A stretch of 64,000 nucleotides of DNA from CBDFGK01 sp965247075 (GTDB lineage Bacteria; Pseudomonadota; Gammaproteobacteria; Pseudomonadales; Halieaceae): assembly GCA_965247075.1 (NCBI GenBank), contig CBDFGK010000003.1:1984001-2048000 (forward strand), written 5' to 3'. The notes under the pieces are model-generated. The model was not told the DNA's origin, searched no databases, and was given only the letters and a program-made list of their open reading frames with translations. Positions 59,934 through 64,000 of the stretch are shown here, piece after piece. A program made the position numbers and the translations under genes. How positions within the stretch are numbered: the stretch's first letter is position 1; each line of letters begins with the position of its first letter.

Positions 59934-62243
59934 ATGCAATCATGGATGATTGGTACTGTGAGCGCGGTGTTTGCGGTGGGCTGGATGCCCAGCCTGCCTG
60001 CACCGGTGGTTTTGCTCGGTGGACTCGCACTGGCACTGCCGGTGGTGCTGCTCAGTCGTGGGCGCTGGCGCTACCTGCCGGCCGGGCTGCTGGCCGGTGT
60101 GCTGTGGGGTAGTGCCTGGGGCTATACCCTGTTGGCAGAGCGTGTGCCCGCAGGCATAGAGGGTGAATTGGTCCAGTTGGACGGCCATATTCTGGAGCCC
60201 CCCCAGTTGCGCTCCTTTAGCCGTGGCGGTCAGCGCCGGCGTTTTGCCTTTCGGGTCGAGAGGATCGGCTGTGCGGCGGATATTGCTCACTGCCCACAGC
60301 GGCTGGGCAAAGTATTACTTTCATACTACGGTGACAGGCATTTGCGTGTTGGCCAGAATTGGCGATTTACCGTGCGGCTGAAGAAACCCTGGGGATTGGC
60401 GAATCCCGGCAGTTTTAATTTTCAGTCCTGGTTGGCGCAACACCGCTATGCGGCCATCGGCTACGTGCGCGAGAAAGATATCGAGTTGCTGTCGGCACCG
60501 GTCTGGTGGCGTTCGCCGGTACAGCAGTGGCGCCAGCGGATTGCCGACACGCTACAGTTGCATTTTTCCGGTCGGCCCGCCGGCGGTGTATTGCAGGCCC
60601 TGAGCCACGGTGATCGCAGCGGTATCACCGCTGATCAGTGGGCGCTGTTTCAGCAGTTCGGTCTCAATCATCTGGTGGTGATATCGGGTTTGCATGTGGG
60701 CATGGTCGCGGCGCTGGGATTTTTGTTGGGACGCCTGTTTGGCTTGCGCAGCGCGCATCTGGCGGCGGCCCTGCTGGCGCTTGTTTACAGTGCCCAGGCG
60801 GGTTTTGCCTTGTCGACCGTGAGAGCCCTGGTGATGCTTTTTATTGTGCAGTTGGCGGCGCTCTGGCGGCGTAAATCGCGCCCGCTGCGCAGCCTGTTGC
60901 TGGCGCTGACGGTGATAGCGCTAATTGATCCGCTGGCGTCCCACAGTGCCGGCTTCTGGTTATCCTTTGGTGCGGTGGCGTTAATATTCTACCTACATAC
61001 TATGTGGCCAGGTATGCGCGGCTGGCGTCTGGCCCTGTGCATGCAAGTATGCCTGAGTATGTTGCTGGGCCTGTTGGCCGGCTTTTGGTTCGGCGGCCTG
61101 GGTTGGCTGTCACCGCTGGCAAACCTGATAGCCATACCCGTGTTGACCTTCTGGATCGCACCCCTGTGCCTGTTTGCCTCATTGATGATATTGCTGACAT
61201 CGATTGCACTGTCGGCACCATTGTGTCAGCAACTGGCCCTGCTGGCTTGGCAACTGGCCGCCGCGCCGGTTGATATTTTCCTGCAGATGGCCGCTAAGCT
61301 GCAACAGACAGCGCTGCCACTGTGGCTGGACTATCAAGCTTCACTGGGGTCAACCCTCGCGCTGCTGCTGGCCTTGTTGCTGTTGATATCGCACCGGGCA
61401 CTGCCATTGCGTCGCTTGGCGCTGTTGCTGTTACTGTTGCCGGTATTTCCCCACCGGCCGGCTCTGCCAGAGGCAGAATTGCAGGTCACCGCCCTGGACG
61501 TTGGACAGGGCCTGGCGGTGCTGGTGAGAAGCCATAATGCGGTGGTGTTATACGACACCGGTGCCGGTGATCCCAGCGGACCCAATATGGCTACTTCGGT
61601 GATTGTGCCGTACCTGCGGAAGCTGGGTGTGGACACTCTGGATTTGCTGGTCATTAGTCACGCCGATCGTGACCATGCCAGTGGTGTTTATTCGCTGCAT
61701 GACCGGCTGGATGTAGCCCAGACCTGGTATGGAGACCAGCCTTTCGGTGATCTGCCGGGCCAACAGGCGTGTCGGCCCGGGCTCGTTTTTGAGCGCGGCC
61801 GGTTGCATATTTCTGTTCTTCACCCAGCGGGCAGCCGCAGAGAAAGCTATTCATCCAATAATCGCAGTTGTGTGCTGCGCGTCGAACACGGTGGCTTTAC
61901 GGTGCTGCTGCCCGGTGATGTGGAAGCTGAGACAGAGCGTCAACTGGTGCGCGACCAAGTGGGTAACTTATCCGCCCAGGTACTGGTGGCTGCCCATCAC
62001 GGCAGCCGCACCTCTTCCAGTGGCCCGTTCCTGCGTGCCATTGATCCCCAGTGGACGATTTTCAGTCGCGGCTACCGCAATCGCTTTGGGCATCCTCACC
62101 CTACTGTGTTGCAGCGTATGGACATACTGGGCATTGCGATCCTCGACACGGCGCAGGATGGCGCGGTAAGCCTGCGCGTTATTGATGGGCAATTAGTGAA
62201 CGTTGAACGTCACAGGGTGACCCAACGCTATTACTGGCACTGA
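59934..62243 (+). CDS. comEC: DNA internalization competence protein ComEC/Rec2
   Basis: 769 residues. The N-terminal region has membrane helices and the OB-like DUF4131 domain. The central Competence domain has SHGDRSGITADQWALFQQFG followed by LNHLVVISGLHVGMVAALGF. The C-terminal metallo-beta-lactamase domain has LVISHADRDHASGVYSLHDR and VAAHHGSRTSSSGPFL. It forms the channel for single-stranded DNA uptake in natural transformation. The gene is full length, which suggests competence is possible, but other competence genes are outside the window. The start is taken at the first ATG; no clear ribosome site. Confidence 0.93.
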   Translation: MQSWMIGTVSAVFAVGWMPSLPAPVVLLGGLALALPVVLLSRGRWRYLPAGLLAGVLWGSAWGYTLLAERVPAGIEGELVQLDGHILEPPQLRSFSRGGQRRRFAFRVERIGCAADIAHCPQRLGKVLLSYYGDRHLRVGQNWRFTVRLKKPWGLANPGSFNFQSWLAQHRYAAIGYVREKDIELLSAPVWWRSPVQQWRQRIADTLQLHFSGRPAGGVLQALSHGDRSGITADQWALFQQFGLNHLVVISGLHVGMVAALGFLLGRLFGLRSAHLAAALLALVYSAQAGFALSTVRALVMLFIVQLAALWRRKSRPLRSLLLALTVIALIDPLASHSAGFWLSFGAVALIFYLHTMWPGMRGWRLALCMQVCLSMLLGLLAGFWFGGLGWLSPLANLIAIPVLTFWIAPLCLFASLMILLTSIALSAPLCQQLALLAWQLAAAPVDIFLQMAAKLQQTALPLWLDYQASLGSTLALLLALLLLISHRALPLRRLALLLLLLPVFPHRPALPEAELQVTALDVGQGLAVLVRSHNAVVLYDTGAGDPSGPNMATSVIVPYLRKLGVDTLDLLVISHADRDHASGVYSLHDRLDVAQTWYGDQPFGDLPGQQACRPGLVFERGRLHISVLHPAGSRRESYSSNNRSCVLRVEHGGFTVLLPGDVEAETERQLVRDQVGNLSAQVLVAAHHGSRTSSSGPFLRAIDPQWTIFSRGYRNRFGHPHPTVLQRMDILGIAILDTAQDGAVSLRVIDGQLVNVERHRVTQRYYWH

Positions 62244-62310
62244 ATATCTTTCACTGCTTGCGCGCCTGCGTATAATGAGCCAGAGCTTGTAATAGCGAGA
62301 GGTGGGAGCA

Positions 62311-62946
62311 GTGCTGGAGATGGTAACAGCAGGCGGTTGGTTGATGCTGCCCATCCTGTTGTGTTCGGTAGTCGCACTGGGAATATGCATTGAGCGGCTG
62401 ATTACGCTCAATGCCGAAAAAATATCACCGCCACACCTGCCGGCACGGGTCTGGACGCAGTTGAAGAACAACGAACTGGATGCCCCTAAATTGCGCACCC
62501 TGCGCGCTTCATCGCCGCTGGGGGAAATTCTGGCTGCCGGGTTGGGCAATGCTCATCACGGTCGGGACGTTATGAAGGAAAGCATAGAGGAAGCCGCCGG
62601 CCATGTGGTGCACGACCTGGAAAGATACCTCAATCCGTTGGGCACAATCGCCGCAGTCACCCCATTGCTGGGACTGTTGGGAACGGTGGTGGGCATGATC
62701 AAGGTGTTCACGGAGATCATGGCGCAGGGCACGGGCAATGCCTCGGTTCTGGCCGGTGGTATCTCCGAGGCCTTGATTACCACTGCGGCCGGTTTGAGCA
62801 TCGCGATTCCCAGCTTGATTATGCACCGGTATTTTGTCGGCCGTATCGACGGCATTGTGATCGGGCTGGAGCAGGAGACCATCAAGTTGGTGGATGCGCT
62901 TCACAATGAGAGTGCTGATGGCAATACCGGGGATAGCGCGAGTTGA
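62311..62946 (+). CDS. exbB: ExbB/TolQ-family proton channel protein
   Basis: 211 residues from GTG 62311, preceded by GAGAGGTGGGA; a GTG three codons upstream (62302) is less well spaced. Three membrane helices are visible: near the start (GWLMLPILLCSVVALGICIE) and around PLGTIAAVTPLLGLLGTVVG and SEALITTAAGLSIAIPSLIM. With ExbD it converts the proton gradient into motion for an envelope machine. It overlaps exbD by 4 bp. Confidence 0.9.
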   Translation: MLEMVTAGGWLMLPILLCSVVALGICIERLITLNAEKISPPHLPARVWTQLKNNELDAPKLRTLRASSPLGEILAAGLGNAHHGRDVMKESIEEAAGHVVHDLERYLNPLGTIAAVTPLLGLLGTVVGMIKVFTEIMAQGTGNASVLAGGISEALITTAAGLSIAIPSLIMHRYFVGRIDGIVIGLEQETIKLVDALHNESADGNTGDSAS

Positions 62947-63368
62947 AATTCAGGCGTCAACGACTACTGGAAGTCAACGTCAACCTGACACCACTTATCG
63001 ATGTGGTGTTTTTGTTGTTGATATTCTTCATGGTCTCGACCACCTTCACCAAGGAAACCCACCTCAGTATTGATTTGCCCGAGGCAGCCGGTGATGCCAG
63101 TGCCGATGTCGCTGATCAGATAGAAATACTCATTGACGAGGATGGGCTGTACACCATTAACGCCCAGCGCCTGGTGGATGTACGCCTGGCTACCCTCAAG
63201 GCGGCAATTCGCCGGGTAGCGGCGGGGGACACCTCGCTGCCCATGGTCATTACCGCCGATGCACAGACTCCCCACAAAGCGGTGGTGCGGGCTATGGATG
63301 CCGCCGGTCAAATGGGTTTTGTGCACCTGAGTATTACCACCAGGCAACCCGGGGAAGACACCGAATAA
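62943..63368 (+). CDS. exbD: ExbD/TolR-family protein
   Basis: 141 residues with a TTG start overlapping the exbB stop (TTGA). One membrane helix contains the key aspartate in NLTPLIDVVFLLLIFFMVS, followed by a periplasmic domain (EILIDEDGLYTINAQRL). The kdsB start overlaps its stop by 1 bp (TAATG). Confidence 0.9.
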   Translation: MKFRRQRLLEVNVNLTPLIDVVFLLLIFFMVSTTFTKETHLSIDLPEAAGDASADVADQIEILIDEDGLYTINAQRLVDVRLATLKAAIRRVAAGDTSLPMVITADAQTPHKAVVRAMDAAGQMGFVHLSITTRQPGEDTE

Positions 63369-64000
63369 TGGGTTTTACAGTAGTTATACCTGCTCGCTAC
63401 GGTGCCAGTCGATTACCCGGCAAGCCGCTGCTGGATATTGCCGGTAAACCGATGGTGCAGCACGTCTACGAGCGGGCCTGTGCAAGCGGCGCAGAGCAGG
63501 TAATAATTGCCACCGATGATGAACGCATCTTCACCGCTGCCGGCGACTTTGGTGCACCGGTGCTTATGACCTCTGCGGATCATGTTTCCGGCACTGATCG
63601 CATAGAGGAAGTGAGCCGACAGCTAGGGTTTGCAGCGACTGCAATCGTCGTCAACGTGCAGGGCGATGAACCGTTGATTCCGGCGGCGGTGATAGACCAG
63701 GTCGCCGACAATCTGGCCGCGCACGAGCAAGCCGGGATTGCCACCCTGGGTGAGCCCATCACCACGGCCGCAGACCTGTTCAACCCGAATATTGTCAAGG
63801 TGGTCGCCGATGAACAGGGTTATGCCCTGTATTTCACGCGCGCGCCGATTCCCTGGCACCGGGATGCCTTTGCCGCGGGTCAGCCCGCTGCGGCAGAGCC
63901 AGTGCAGGCCCGTCGTCATCTGGGTATTTATGCGTATCGAGTGAGTTTGTTGCGCGATTTTGTCGGCTGGTCGCCGGTCTCCATCGAGTTGGCTGAATCA
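63368..64000 (+). CDS. kdsB: 3-deoxy-manno-octulosonate cytidylyltransferase (partial)
   Basis: 211 residues are visible; the 3' end lies outside the window. The start MGFTVVIPARYGASRLPGKP is diagnostic. VNVQGDEPLIPAAVIDQVA and YFTRAPIPWHRD follow, as does HLGIYAYRVSLLRDF. It activates Kdo as CMP-Kdo for lipopolysaccharide. It directly follows exbD, without msbA or lpxK between them. Confidence 0.95.
   Translation, partial: MGFTVVIPARYGASRLPGKPLLDIAGKPMVQHVYERACASGAEQVIIATDDERIFTAAGDFGAPVLMTSADHVSGTDRIEEVSRQLGFAATAIVVNVQGDEPLIPAAVIDQVADNLAAHEQAGIATLGEPITTAADLFNPNIVKVVADEQGYALYFTRAPIPWHRDAFAAGQPAAAEPVQARRHLGIYAYRVSLLRDFVGWSPVSIELAES

Overview
The window is chromosomal DNA of a Gram-negative gammaproteobacterium. 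The evidence is the core gene content and order: purB-hflD-mnmA-nudJ-rluE, a topA to lexA to mfd block, gap next to mfd, a full Na+-NQR operon with apbE and nqrM, lolCDE-comEC-exbB-exbD-kdsB, rmf, and a 180-kDa-class NAD-glutamate dehydrogenase. Na+-NQR and the overall layout suggest a marine member of the Pseudomonadales/Cellvibrionales neighbourhood. That placement is inference; no rRNA or tRNA gene was recognised here to test it.

Layout. Positions 1-6641 are core: DUF58 and MoxR, gdhB, and rmf. Positions 6867-11670 form an accessory insert: two transposase relics, then a tightly overlapping three-gene operon on the minus strand. It encodes a C5-cytosine DNA methyltransferase, a protein with a MORC/Hsp90-type GHKL ATPase at one end and a histidine-kinase-type ATPase at the other, and a receiver-domain protein whose C-terminal helical region carries an R-N-x3-H motif typical of HEPN ribonucleases. 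I regard this as the best candidate in the window for an undescribed system, probably anti-phage or self/non-self DNA surveillance. Positions 11906-18121 are core again (GNAT, roxA, purB, hflD, mnmA, nudJ, rluE).

Positions 18166-32040 are a large accessory region. It starts with an AT-richer three-gene operon (membrane fatty-acid-hydroxylase/sterol-desaturase type protein, GH3-type acyl-amido synthetase, enolase-superfamily racemase/epimerase) that could make a modified N-acyl amino acid. It continues through an IS66 deletion relic that cuts a ParE toxin gene, an intact CopG antitoxin, an IS481-like element disrupted by an IS4 element with a clear 9-bp target duplication, decayed Ig-like/autotransporter surface-protein genes, extra nqrM-like genes, a 154-bp direct repeat flanking a lone AAA ATPase gene, and an internally deleted IS1380 relic.

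Positions 32041-35424 carry a DoxX / glutamate-synthase-like / NhaP operon. The rest is mostly core: glutaredoxin-like and UspA proteins, topA, lexA with two SOS boxes, an MTA/MTI phosphorylase, csiV, mfd, gap, nqrABCDEF-apbE-nqrM, a DAHP synthase, lolCDE, a DUF2062 protein, comEC, exbBD, and kdsB, which is cut by the window end.

How the genes work together. The nqr cluster encodes a respiratory Na+ pump plus two accessory proteins, ApbE (which attaches FMN) and NqrM. LolCDE sorts outer-membrane lipoproteins. LexA controls the SOS response through its own operators. Mfd couples repair to transcription. RMF and RoxA act on the ribosome, and RluE, MnmA and HflD sit in the RNA-modification and translation neighbourhood. 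All identifications rest on reading translated motifs; no database search was run.
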